DNA of 64,000 nucleotides from Rosistilla carotiformis (GTDB lineage Bacteria > Planctomycetota > Planctomycetia > Pirellulales > Pirellulaceae). Position 1 is the first letter of the stretch, and every line of letters begins with the position of its first letter. A program made the position numbers and the translations under genes. The stretch spans positions 6,301,411 through 6,365,410 of the forward strand of contig NZ_CP036348.1 in assembly GCF_007753095.1 (NCBI RefSeq), in the 5' to 3' direction. The notes below the pieces were generated by a model that had not been told where the DNA came from, did no database searches, and saw only the letters and a list, made by a program, of their open reading frames with translations. Of the stretch, positions 8,255 through 16,174 are shown piece by piece.

Positions 8255-9445
8255 ATGCCAACGGTTATTGATTTGCAGCGTGCTGACGACCCGCGAGACA
8301 TCGTTTATTTGGCGGTCCAGGCGCTTGCCGAGGGCAAGGTGATTGCGTTGCCCACCGAAACCGTTTATGGGCTGGCGGCAAGTGTTTTGTGTGCCGATGC
8401 GGTCCAGCGAATGGCCGAACTCAAACACACCCTGGATGACCCTACATCCTCCAGCGAACCATCAAAAGCCAAGTATTCGTTGGCAATTGCAGTCAAAAGC
8501 GTTGATGAAGCGGTGGATTACATGTGCCACGACTCCCCCTTAGCGATTCGCTTTGCCCGCCGTTGCTGGCCCGGACCGGTTACTCTGGTCGTACCGTGCG
8601 ACATGACGCGGTCGGCAGTTTCTTGTTTTCCGCCTCAGGTCCGCGAACTTGTCGTCAACCAATCCGGACATATAGGTATCCGTGTCGTAGCACATCGGTT
8701 GTTTGAACAACTGCAAAAATATTGCGCCGGGCCGATCGTGATTTGCAGCGCCAATCGCTGCGGATCCCCATCGGCAAGCACTGGCGTTGCCGTGGTGGAA
8801 CAATTCGGCGACGATGTACCGTTGATCGTGGACGACGGCCCCACCCGGTATGGTGGTCCGTCGACCGTCGTTCGAACTAATGGAAACCAATTTAAAATCA
8901 TTCGAGAGGGCGTCGTGGAAACCGCAGCGATTCGTCAATACGCACGACCATCGATCGTGCTTGTCTGCACCGGCAACACCTGTCGCAGCCCGATGGCCGA
9001 AGCTTTGCTGAAAAAACGGATCGATGAACGGTTTGGCAACAGCCCTGGCGGCGCGATCATCCCCAGCGTCAGTTCGGTCGGTTTGTCCGCCATGCCGGGG
9101 GATCAAGCCGCCACGCAAGCCGTGGATGTCATGCGAGAGCGCGGCCTGGACATTTCTGGACATGAGAGCCAGCCGTTTGGCGAACAGACAATCCGTTCGG
9201 CCGACCTCATCCTGACGATGACTCGCTCACACCGCAACGCCATCCTCCAGCGCTGGCCGCATGCCCAGGACCGTGTGTTTACGGTCCGCCGTGATGGCGG
9301 CGACATCTCGGATCCGGTGGGTTCACCGGTGCAAATCTATCAAGCCTGCGCCGACCAAATCGACCGCGAACTAGCTCAGTGGGTCGAAAGCTTGGGGCCT
9401 GAATGGCTTGCGATCCCGGAATCGGGCGAAGAGGGAGAAAATTAA
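8255..9445 (+). CDS. Fusion of Sua5/YrdC threonylcarbamoyl-AMP synthase with a low-molecular-weight phosphatase
   Basis: A 396-aa two-domain protein. Residues ~10-225 are a Sua5/YrdC/TsaC domain, which makes threonylcarbamoyl-AMP for tRNA t6A: LPTETVYGLAA (~32-42), WPGPVTLV (~105-112), GIRVVAH (~141) and CSAN (~164). The KxR motif of the family seems altered: KHT occurs at ~57-59 followed by an inserted Ser-rich stretch. Residues ~233-385 are a low-molecular-weight phosphatase with the P-loop CTGNTCRS (Cys238, Arg244) and the general-acid DP at ~353. The Thr after Asn in the loop is as in the arginine phosphatase YwlE, whereas tyrosine phosphatases usually have Ile. Bacillus has these as separate neighbours ywlC-ywlE-ywlF. 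The stop overlaps the rpiB start by one base. Confidence 0.9.
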   Translation: MPTVIDLQRADDPRDIVYLAVQALAEGKVIALPTETVYGLAASVLCADAVQRMAELKHTLDDPTSSSEPSKAKYSLAIAVKSVDEAVDYMCHDSPLAIRFARRCWPGPVTLVVPCDMTRSAVSCFPPQVRELVVNQSGHIGIRVVAHRLFEQLQKYCAGPIVICSANRCGSPSASTGVAVVEQFGDDVPLIVDDGPTRYGGPSTVVRTNGNQFKIIREGVVETAAIRQYARPSIVLVCTGNTCRSPMAEALLKKRIDERFGNSPGGAIIPSVSSVGLSAMPGDQAATQAVDVMRERGLDISGHESQPFGEQTIRSADLILTMTRSHRNAILQRWPHAQDRVFTVRRDGGDISDPVGSPVQIYQACADQIDRELAQWVESLGPEWLAIPESGEEGEN

Positions 9446-9900
9446 TGAAAGTCAGCATAGCAAGCGATCACCGCGGCGTTCATATCAAAGCCAGGATTGC
9501 GCAAGCGTTGGAATCCAACGGGCACACCGTGTTCGATGAAGGTGCCGACTGCGAAGACGCCAGCGACTACCCGGATTTCGCCAGCATCGTCGCTCAGAAA
9601 GTGAGCCAAGGACAATGCGATCGTGGGATCTTGATCTGCGGCACCGGGATTGGCATGGCGATCACCGCCAACAAGTATTCTGGTGTCCGTGCAGCTCCAT
9701 GTTACGACGAAGTGATGGTCGAACTATCTCGGCGACACAACGACCTGAACGTCCTATGCCTGGGGGGCGATCTGATCGGAGACCGCAACATCGACGATCT
9801 CATCCTGCTTTGGATGCGCACCGAATTCGAAGGTGGCCGACATGCCCGCCGTGTTGACAAGATCCTCTCGATCGAAAACGACAACGTCGTCGAAGGCTAA
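9445..9900 (+). CDS. rpiB: Ribose-5-phosphate isomerase B
   Basis: A 151-aa RpiB/LacAB family sugar-phosphate isomerase, interconverting ribose-5-phosphate and ribulose-5-phosphate in the pentose phosphate pathway. Motifs: SDHRG at 7-11, DYPDFA (~41-46), GILICGTGIGMAI with the catalytic Cys65, and RRHNDLNVLCLGG containing His98. The start ATG overlaps the preceding TAA (TAATG) and is preceded by GAGGGAG, so it is translationally coupled to the fusion gene. Length is normal for the family (~150 aa). Confidence 0.92.
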   Translation: MKVSIASDHRGVHIKARIAQALESNGHTVFDEGADCEDASDYPDFASIVAQKVSQGQCDRGILICGTGIGMAITANKYSGVRAAPCYDEVMVELSRRHNDLNVLCLGGDLIGDRNIDDLILLWMRTEFEGGRHARRVDKILSIENDNVVEG

Positions 9901-9907
9901 CTGGCGA

Positions 9908-10102
9908 CTAACCTTCGGAAAGTTCCAGGCTATCGGCCTGTCGGCCCGCAGCAGCAGCGGCTTCGATCAATTGCACTGCCGCGTCGCCAGCCTGTTGCGA
10001 TGCTTCCTGCTGTTTCTTCAAAACGGCGAAGTCCACTTTGTTGGCCAGTTGCGCGTTGGAGATCGCGGTGGCCGCTTGGGCAATTCCGTTAACGCTGGAC
10101 AT
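9908..10102 (-). CDS. Small YjfB-like putative motility protein
   Basis: A 64-aa protein, convergent with rpiB and ending 8 nt from it. The pattern of a helical N-terminus (SVNGIAQAATAISNAQLANKV), a central VLKKQQEASQQAGDAAVQLIE and a small-residue tail matches the YjfB family (annotated as putative motility protein from genomic association). No cysteine, signal peptide or membrane segment. It stands alone, with its own upstream region at 10103-10413. Function is unknown beyond the family label. Confidence 0.7.
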   Translation of the reverse strand: MSSVNGIAQAATAISNAQLANKVDFAVLKKQQEASQQAGDAAVQLIEAAAAAGRQADSLELSEG

Positions 10103-10413
10103 CGTTCGAAGCTCCGGTGTTCAAAAACAAAACCAAGACTGGGCAAGTATCGAGCGAAAAGAGTGCCCTGACGGGGCGAAAATCAGTAAACCCCATACCT
10201 GTTTTGGGTCGCCGCGCCGGAACGTAACGGTTCTACCGATTGAGCAGCCTGGCTTGCCCTCCATCGAGATGCTCTGGCGAATCTCGCGTTCGATCCGAAC
10301 GCGTGCCGCGAAGCGGAACAGCCCCCAGGACGCTTCGGAAATTTGCAGTTATAATCCGAAGAGAGCGTCAATGACTTGCCTTTCAAATCCTCGCCAGCGT
10401 TAGTGCCGCGATC
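10103..10413. promoter_or_regulatory. Divergent intergenic region with a candidate -10 box
   Basis: 311 nt between the YjfB-like gene and the rightward 84-aa gene. A perfect TATAAT lies at 10350-10355, 58 nt before the ATG at 10414, but no good -35 is placed 16-18 nt upstream. No gene is visible; a tRNA-like D-arm fragment on the minus strand was checked and dismissed. Confidence 0.4.
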
Positions 10414-10668
10414 ATGAACTCACCACAATCCGCCTCGCAAGTGCTCGACCGTCATTACTTGGAAGCCCGCGCGCGTATCCTCGAAATCGCGGCGATCTTC
10501 GATCGCATCGATCGCGCCGAAGGGAGCACCGGGGAAGATCCGCGCGACGCCCTGCTGCGCCAAGGAATTCAGATATTGTCCGACGGTGCGGCGAACCGCG
10601 CCGAACAGGTTCAGAAGTTGTTCTCGCGCGCTTACCAAGCCGACTGGCGAGACGAGATGGGGGTCTAA
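10414..10668 (+). CDS. Small helical protein, first gene before the TatD-like hydrolase and pdxA
   Basis: An 84-aa predominantly helical, charged protein with no signal or membrane segment. The next ATG is 3 nt after its stop, so it is very likely translated together with the hydrolase. I do not recognise the family. Codon use matches its neighbours, which supports a real gene. Its constant link to the hydrolase, if conserved, would point to a partner or substrate-presenting subunit, but that is inference. Confidence 0.75.
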   Translation: MNSPQSASQVLDRHYLEARARILEIAAIFDRIDRAEGSTGEDPRDALLRQGIQILSDGAANRAEQVQKLFSRAYQADWRDEMGV

Positions 10669-10671
10669 GCT

Positions 10672-11505
10672 ATGGATTACATCGATCCACACATTCACAT
10701 GGTTTCGCGTATCACCGACGACTATGCAACGCTTGCCCGGATGGGATGCGTGGCGGTCAGCGAACCAGCGTTCTGGGCCGGCTTTGATCGCGGATCGGTC
10801 GACGGTTTCCGCGACTACTTCTGCCAATTGACCGAAGTCGAACCGCGGCGGGCAGCTCAATATGGCATCCAGCACTTCACTTGGTTGTGCATCAACGCCA
10901 AGGAAGCGGAGAACGTCGAACTGTCGCGCGAAGTGATCGCGATGATCCCCGAATTCTTGGACCGCCCGGGCGTATTGGGAATCGGCGAGATCGGGCTCAA
11001 TAAAAACACGCCCAACGAGGCGACGATCTTCCTTGAGCACATGGATTTAGCGATCGCGCATGCGCAATCGATCCTGATCCACACGCCCCACTTGGAAGAC
11101 AAGTACCAAGGGACGCGGATGATCCTCGATATGCTGTGCGGCGACTCGCGCATCAACCGCGACCGCGTGCTGGTCGACCATGTTGAAGAGCATACCGTCG
11201 CCGAGGTTCTCGATCGCGGATTCTGGGCCGGCATGACGCTCTACCCGATTTCCAAATGCACGCCCGATCGTGCCGTCGACATGATCGAGATGTACGGTGC
11301 TGAGCGGTTGTTAGTCAATTCCGCTGGCGACTGGGGCCCCAGCAAACCGACGGCAGTTCCCGACCTGATCTTCGAGTGCCGCCAGCGTGGCATCCCCGAA
11401 GCGACGATCCGCAAGGTCGTGTACGAAAACCCCATCGCGTTCTTTTCGCAAAGCAAGAACTTCCAATTCCAACGGCGCGACGGCCAACAGGCGCCGGCGG
11501 TATGA
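10672..11505 (+). CDS. TatD-like metal-dependent hydrolase
   Basis: A 277-aa amidohydrolase-superfamily TIM barrel of the TatD type. Metal-site motifs in order: DPHIHM (5-10), GIGEIGLNK (~104-112) with the bridging Glu, a central His in ILIHTPH, VDHVEEHT with another His, and NSAGDWGPS near residue 220 with the last Asp. It resembles the TatD-like EboB proteins of eustigmatophyte/bacterial ebo clusters as much as nuclease-type TatD, and no other ebo gene is visible here. Cytoplasmic. Its stop overlaps pdxA by 4 nt (ATGA). The substrate cannot be told from sequence. Confidence 0.82.
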   Translation: MDYIDPHIHMVSRITDDYATLARMGCVAVSEPAFWAGFDRGSVDGFRDYFCQLTEVEPRRAAQYGIQHFTWLCINAKEAENVELSREVIAMIPEFLDRPGVLGIGEIGLNKNTPNEATIFLEHMDLAIAHAQSILIHTPHLEDKYQGTRMILDMLCGDSRINRDRVLVDHVEEHTVAEVLDRGFWAGMTLYPISKCTPDRAVDMIEMYGAERLLVNSAGDWGPSKPTAVPDLIFECRQRGIPEATIRKVVYENPIAFFSQSKNFQFQRRDGQQAPAV

Positions 11506-12503
11506 AGCCGCGGCTGGCGATCACGATCGGTGACCCGGCCGGGGTCGGCCCCGAACTGGCCCTGAAGGTCCTGAGCGATCGCACCATCACCGATCGCTGC
11601 GTGCCGATCCTGCTGGGCGACTGGAAGCCGTTGCAAGCGGTGGCCGCCCGGCTTTCGCTGCAGCTTCCACAACAAGTGGTTCCACGGAAAGAAGGCCTGT
11701 CCGCGATCGGAGCCTTGGATCAGCCAGCGATCTTTGATTTTGCATCGCCGCTAGAAAACCTTTGTCCCGGCGTGGCCGATCGCGCGACCGGAGCGGCTTC
11801 GTTTGCGTATGTGGTCGATGCGATCGATGCCGCGATGGCGGGGCATGTCGACGCAATTGTCACCGGCCCGATCCAGAAAGAGGCATGGCACGCCGCGGGG
11901 ATCGAATTCCCAGGACACACCGAACTGCTGGCCCAGCGATCGCGGGCCGAGCGGTGCTGCATGATGTTGACCAGCAATGACATCTCCTGCGCCTTGGTCA
12001 CCGTACACGTCGGACTCCACGAGGTCCCCAACCTGTTGTCGACCGAACGCATCTTAGAAACCATTCTCTTAGCGCATGCCGCGGTCTCCCAACAACGAGG
12101 GCGACCAGCCCGCGTGGCGGTTTGCGGACTCAACCCGCACGCTGGCGAGGGGGGAATGTTTGGTCAGCGCGAAGAGGAACGATGGATCGTCCCAGCAATC
12201 GAAGCCGCCCGGGCTCAGGGCCTTTCGGTCAGCGGCCCGCTGCCGGCGGACACCGCCTTCGTTCCGGCGATGCGACGGCAGACCGATGTCTACATTTGCA
12301 TGTACCACGACCAGGGTTTGATTCCGCTGAAGACGCTCGCTTTTGATGAAGCGGTCAACGTCACCCTAGGACTGCCAATCGTCCGAACCAGCGTCGACCA
12401 TGGCACGGCGTTGGACATCGCTTGGCAAGGGATCGCCAGTGACACCAGCATGAAACAAGCCATCGAAATGGCTATCCGGCTGGCTGCCAAAGGGACCAAG
12501 TAA
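11502..12503 (+). CDS. pdxA: 4-hydroxythreonine-4-phosphate dehydrogenase PdxA
   Basis: A 333-aa enzyme of pyridoxal phosphate synthesis that oxidises 4-phosphohydroxy-L-threonine with NAD. Motifs: ITIGDPAGVGPELALK at the start, PGHTELLA (metal/substrate His), GLNPHAGEGGMFG, DTAFVP, and MYHDQGLIPLKTLAF followed by VRTSVDHGTALDIA, all diagnostic. The ATG at 11502 overlaps the previous stop as ATGA; longer in-frame extensions to 11376 run inside the upstream gene and are not used. Tight coupling with a TatD-like hydrolase is unusual for pdxA, which elsewhere often sits with ksgA. Confidence 0.94.
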   Translation: MKPRLAITIGDPAGVGPELALKVLSDRTITDRCVPILLGDWKPLQAVAARLSLQLPQQVVPRKEGLSAIGALDQPAIFDFASPLENLCPGVADRATGAASFAYVVDAIDAAMAGHVDAIVTGPIQKEAWHAAGIEFPGHTELLAQRSRAERCCMMLTSNDISCALVTVHVGLHEVPNLLSTERILETILLAHAAVSQQRGRPARVAVCGLNPHAGEGGMFGQREEERWIVPAIEAARAQGLSVSGPLPADTAFVPAMRRQTDVYICMYHDQGLIPLKTLAFDEAVNVTLGLPIVRTSVDHGTALDIAWQGIASDTSMKQAIEMAIRLAAKGTK

Positions 12504-12508
12504 TCGGC

Positions 12509-12538
12509 TGCCTCAGCAATGCAAAGCCTTCTGAGGCA
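12509..12538 (+). terminator. Hairpin after pdxA
   Basis: TGCCTCAG (12509-12516) and CTGAGGCA (12531-12538) form an 8-bp perfect stem with a 14-nt loop, six nt past the pdxA stop. There is no long T run after it, so it may be a weak terminator or a 3'-end stabiliser. Confidence 0.45.
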
Positions 12539-12713
12539 TGCATTATCGAGTGCCCGTGTCGCCGAGTGAGCATCCGCTACAACCCCGCAAATAACTAGCG
12601 GATAGCCGTAGGATTCCCGCGATCGGGGCTTTTTCCCCAAAGCAAACAACGCGATCGGTTCGATCAGCCGCAGAGGGCAACAAAGTGCGTCTTCTTCATC
12701 GCAAGGGCAAACC

Positions 12714-13922
12714 ATGGGGACACTGCCGGGCAGCAGCCCGCATTTAAGCGTCGGGCAACCGCTTCAAGAAGATATCCTCTCCAGCAACGGCGATGTGCTG
12801 TACCGGGCGGGGGAGGTCGTGACGGCCGAGATTGTCGAGCGTATCGAACGCCACGGATTGCGCCGCGTGCTGCAGGATTCCGGGGAGGCCGTCGCACCAT
12901 CGTTGACATCGGGAATCCATCGACAACAGCGGCTCAAACTGGCAAACGTTCCCTACTCCCAAGAGCGCGCCGAAGTCCTGAAACGACTGATCGATGAATC
13001 GACGCAGAAGCTCACCGAACTGGCCCAGTCGCTCCATGGTCGCGGCCGCGTCGATTGGCAATCGCTGACCGAGATCCCCGAACTGTTTGGCAAGCAGAGC
13101 GCGAAGGACATCGACCAAACGCTTTCATCGACGTTGCATCAATCTGCCTACGGCGAACTCAGCTCGCATTGCCTGACACTCAGCACGCTCGGGATGATGA
13201 TCGCCCAAGAGATCCCTGGTTGCAACGAAGAGGAAATCCTGGACGTCGGGATTGCCGGTTCGCTTCACGAAATGGGAGTCGGCGAATTGGAACTGGGGCC
13301 CGAAGCGAGAAGCCGCCGCAGCGAATTGTCTGCATCGGACTTCGCCACGTATTCCCGACACCCGATCGTTGCCCACGAACTCTGCAGCTCGATCACCGGA
13401 TTAAGCAGCCGTGCCCGGCAAGGCATGCTGCACGTCCACGAACAGCTCGACGGATCGGGATTTCCGCATGGCGTGGGTGGCCAACAAATCAACCGTATCG
13501 CCAGGATCCTGAACGTTGCCGATGCCTATCTGACGTTGCAAAACCCGCTCGACGGCCGACCTGCAATCAAGCCCTACGATGCCCTGGTCTGTTTGCTGTA
13601 TCAGGTCCGCGCGGGGCGCTGCGATGCCGAAGCGGTCCGCGGACTGTTGAATCTGGTCTCGCTGTTCCCGTTAGGAAGCTTCGTGCGACTGGACGATTCG
13701 CGGGTGGCGAAGGTCATTCGCAGCAATTCCCCCTCCTACACCAAGCCGACCGTGGTGACGCTGGACACGGAGGAATTGATCAACCTTCGCGAAGCGAACC
13801 ATCGGATTGTTGCGATCGAAGCGAATCCATCGTCCCAGGAAATACGCCTGCAACCCGATGAACTGAAGATGCCCTACTGGATCCCAAGCGTCCACAAACC
13901 TCAACTGGCCGGCAGCGTCTAA
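12714..13922 (+). CDS. HD-GYP-type protein with altered metal-site residues
   Basis: A 402-aa cytoplasmic protein with a ~140-residue N-terminal domain and an HD-GYP-like domain (~145-285). HD-GYP proteins hydrolyse c-di-GMP. Visible landmarks: His152, HEMGVGE at 185-191 where the family has HDIGK, RHPIVAHEL at 215-222, HVHEQLDGSGFP at 240-251 (family HHERxDGSGYP) and VADAY at ~268. The HD pair has become HE, the Lys is lost and GYP is GFP. Residues ~300-402 form a C-terminal extension with a PLGSFVRL segment often seen after HD-GYP domains. It may be an active variant or a non-catalytic c-di-GMP sensor. Preceded by a 210-nt gap, so probably its own transcript. Confidence 0.82.
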   Translation: MGTLPGSSPHLSVGQPLQEDILSSNGDVLYRAGEVVTAEIVERIERHGLRRVLQDSGEAVAPSLTSGIHRQQRLKLANVPYSQERAEVLKRLIDESTQKLTELAQSLHGRGRVDWQSLTEIPELFGKQSAKDIDQTLSSTLHQSAYGELSSHCLTLSTLGMMIAQEIPGCNEEEILDVGIAGSLHEMGVGELELGPEARSRRSELSASDFATYSRHPIVAHELCSSITGLSSRARQGMLHVHEQLDGSGFPHGVGGQQINRIARILNVADAYLTLQNPLDGRPAIKPYDALVCLLYQVRAGRCDAEAVRGLLNLVSLFPLGSFVRLDDSRVAKVIRSNSPSYTKPTVVTLDTEELINLREANHRIVAIEANPSSQEIRLQPDELKMPYWIPSVHKPQLAGSV

Positions 13923-13978
13923 ACCGGCTTGGCCGAACGCAAGTGTCGCGTCAAAGAATCGTTAGAACCCCAAGGCCG

Positions 13979-14899
13979 CTAGCGATTCGTGCCGCACGAT
14001 TCCTGGGACAGAGCCTTCAGCAAAAACATGCCGTTGTGCCAATAGCGGCGTGCCAAACGACGCGGTTCCTGAAGCATTCGATAACACCACTCCAACCCCG
14101 CCCGCTGCAGCCAACGCGGGGCCCGCGCGACGCCACCGGCAACGAAGTCGAACGACGCGCCGATCTGCACGCAGACCGGCGCCCCAATCGCTCGATAGTT
14201 CTCGGCGATCCAAAGCTCACCTTTCGGCTGCCCCATCGCGACGTACACGATATCGGGCTCGGCGCTGCGAATCTGTTCGATTAGATCGGCATGTTCTTGT
14301 TCGCTGAGCGGGCGAAACGGGGGCGAATGCACTCCCGCCACAATCAAGCCTGGATAGCGTGCCGAAAGCTTATCGGCCGCCGCTTGAGCCACTCCCGGGG
14401 CACCGCCGAGAAAATAGATTCGCCGATTCTTGTGGGCCGACCATTGCGTGAGTGCATAGATCAACTCCGAACCCGCGACCCGTTCGGGTAACGGACGATT
14501 GGTCCAACGTGAACGCCAAACCATCGGCATCCCATCGCAAACGATAAACGCAGCGTCGTCGTTGACCTGCCGCAACGGTGGGTGCTGGGCCGTCAGCATG
14601 TTGTAGTTTAGATTCGCCGTGATGAAGTATCCCGGCTGCCTCGCGGCGATCAACCGGTCGACATGCTGAAGCGTCTGTCCCAGGGTGAGCCGCGAAAAGG
14701 GGACGCCCCAGATCTTGACCGCTTCGGGTTTCGCTGGCGGTCCAGCGGGAATCGTCTCCATTTCCGCCAACGCGGCTTCGACGCGTTCTTCCAGTTCGAC
14801 GATCTGCGTTTCCAATTTGGAAAGCGCACGGTCGGCGCAAACCGGTTTTCGGTTCAAGAAAACGTTGGCCGAAGCGCCCGATTCGATGGCGTTAGACAT
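13979..14899 (-). CDS. WecG/TagA/CpsF family glycosyltransferase
   Basis: A 306-aa protein starting at ATG 14899, seven nt after the stop region of the upstream minus gene. Residues ~70-290 match the WecG/TagA/CpsF family (GT26), which transfers ManNAc-type sugars to lipid-linked acceptors in surface polymer synthesis: NLNYNML, DAAFIVCDGMPMVW, RVAGSELIY, FLGGAPGVAQ, VAMGQPKGELWI and GASFDFVAGGVARAPRWLQ. The N-terminal ~65 residues are an extra charged/coiled segment. No membrane segment; members act at the cytoplasmic membrane face. It may share a transcript with the Cys-rich exported protein gene just upstream. Confidence 0.88.
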   Translation of the reverse strand: MSNAIESGASANVFLNRKPVCADRALSKLETQIVELEERVEAALAEMETIPAGPPAKPEAVKIWGVPFSRLTLGQTLQHVDRLIAARQPGYFITANLNYNMLTAQHPPLRQVNDDAAFIVCDGMPMVWRSRWTNRPLPERVAGSELIYALTQWSAHKNRRIYFLGGAPGVAQAAADKLSARYPGLIVAGVHSPPFRPLSEQEHADLIEQIRSAEPDIVYVAMGQPKGELWIAENYRAIGAPVCVQIGASFDFVAGGVARAPRWLQRAGLEWCYRMLQEPRRLARRYWHNGMFLLKALSQESCGTNR

Positions 14900-14903
14900 A
14901 GGT

Positions 14904-15470
14904 TTAGATCTCGTACGAGTGAACGACGAGGTCGCCGGTGTGCCGTTGGACGATATTGATTTTCGTTCCACAGGGCCAGCAGTAGGTGAAGACGCAGCGC
15001 CCCAGCAGGTCGCGTGACTTGTCGACTTCCGGCGGGCAGGTGGTGCAGCACAACGGTACGCACAGGATGACTTCGGTCGGGCAGCAGCCGGTGGGGACTT
15101 GAACGACCACTTGGCCGGCTTGTCCGGTTTTGCACTTGTGCATCAGCATCGCCAGGATCGGATGGTTCCGGTAAACGACGCGCGGCTTCTCGCAGCAGTG
15201 GCCGTAACTGCCGTGGGCTGCGGCGATCGGCGGATAGATCGGCGAATAGGATTCGTAATAGGGCTCAACCGCTTGCGGAATCGCGGGTGGGGCCATGTCG
15301 ATAATGACCGAATGATCGTCCTGGACGGGAGGATTGATCGCTTCGGGAGCGGCGATCTCTTCGTAGGCTGCGGGAGTGACCAGGACGTCCAGCCAGCCAG
15401 CAGGCGCGGGAACCGCGATCGCGGCGATAGCAACCACTAGCGTTGCCCGGATGATAAGTTTTGTGTTCAT
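14904..15470 (-). CDS. Exported cysteine-rich protein of unknown function
   Basis: A 188-aa protein. Start placed at ATG 15470, where a signal peptide begins (MNTKLIIRATLVVAIAAIAV, cut near APAG); an ATG at 15479 is an alternative. A Pro/Ile-rich middle (~30-80) leads to a C-terminal part (~85-188) with many cysteines in pairs and CxxC-like spacing: CCEK, CKTG, CCPTE, CVPLCCTTCPP, and C-x4-C-W-P-C. This may be a disulfide-rich or metal-binding exported domain. I do not recognise the family. The glycosyltransferase starts 4 nt after its stop, implying co-transcription. Confidence 0.78.
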   Translation of the reverse strand: MNTKLIIRATLVVAIAAIAVPAPAGWLDVLVTPAAYEEIAAPEAINPPVQDDHSVIIDMAPPAIPQAVEPYYESYSPIYPPIAAAHGSYGHCCEKPRVVYRNHPILAMLMHKCKTGQAGQVVVQVPTGCCPTEVILCVPLCCTTCPPEVDKSRDLLGRCVFTYCWPCGTKINIVQRHTGDLVVHSYEI

Positions 15471-16174
15471 GATCAGCATCTCGTATGCATCGGATTTGGG
15501 AGCTCGCAGCGCGTGCCGACTTGGCAGGCTGCGTAACCAAACACTAGTGCGCACCGCTGCGGATGGAACCGATGCCTTGAGGGAGAGCCGAGGGGAGATG
15601 CCAAGAACTGGTCGGCTGCAGGCAGATTTGCCGTTCATGCCGGTTATAACGATCCGCTAGAGACGGCCATGCAACGTTTTTCTTGGCGTTCGCTCGATGG
15701 GAACCTTCATCGGCGGAGCGTGTCCTTTTTTAAGAGGACCGATCGCTTGTCACTTGCAACCCAAGGATCCGGCGGGACTTAGTCGAGGTCGCTGGGTAAA
15801 AGGAGTTTTAGAGAATGGGGTCGAATCGCCTGGATTTGCCCTTTTGCATTCGCAAACGCTTTGTCATATTGACCGAATAGATAAATTGGCACGGGCTGAA
15901 AGTCCGTTCTCAATGGCTAATGGCGATTGATTAGGCGTTAAGATCCGCTCTGAACGGTTTGATCGTCGAATCGCTTCCCTTGCCGCGATTGCGGACCGAG
16001 GTTGAAGAATCGAAAAAATCGTTACAGATTGCGTCGGTTCCCTGCCAGATCAAGGGCTAGCCCAGCCGAAGTAGAGACTTGTAAAGATTTGTGTTTTCTA
16101 TCGCTCGTGTTAGAGCGTCGCCCACTTGTATCAAGCGACTGCCGCGACCAGCACAAGATGTTCAGGTGACATCA
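15471..16174. other. Divergent intergenic region upstream of fusA
   Basis: About 700 nt between the leftward Cys-rich gene and rightward fusA. Frames here give no convincing protein. A small GTCCT/AGGAC hairpin lies near 15720-15737. I cannot place a clear promoter, although fusA must have one in this interval, leaving room for a long leader. Confidence 0.5.

Noticed and set aside
10200-10290. tRNA-like D-arm (CTCAATCGGTAGAAC) on the minus strand
   Set aside because: No T-arm with GTTCGA, no acceptor stem and no anticodon arm at the right distance could be placed.
15697-15930. A 77-codon plus-strand frame upstream of fusA
   Set aside because: No ribosome binding site, no recognisable pattern and stops soon; the region looks like a leader or promoter area.
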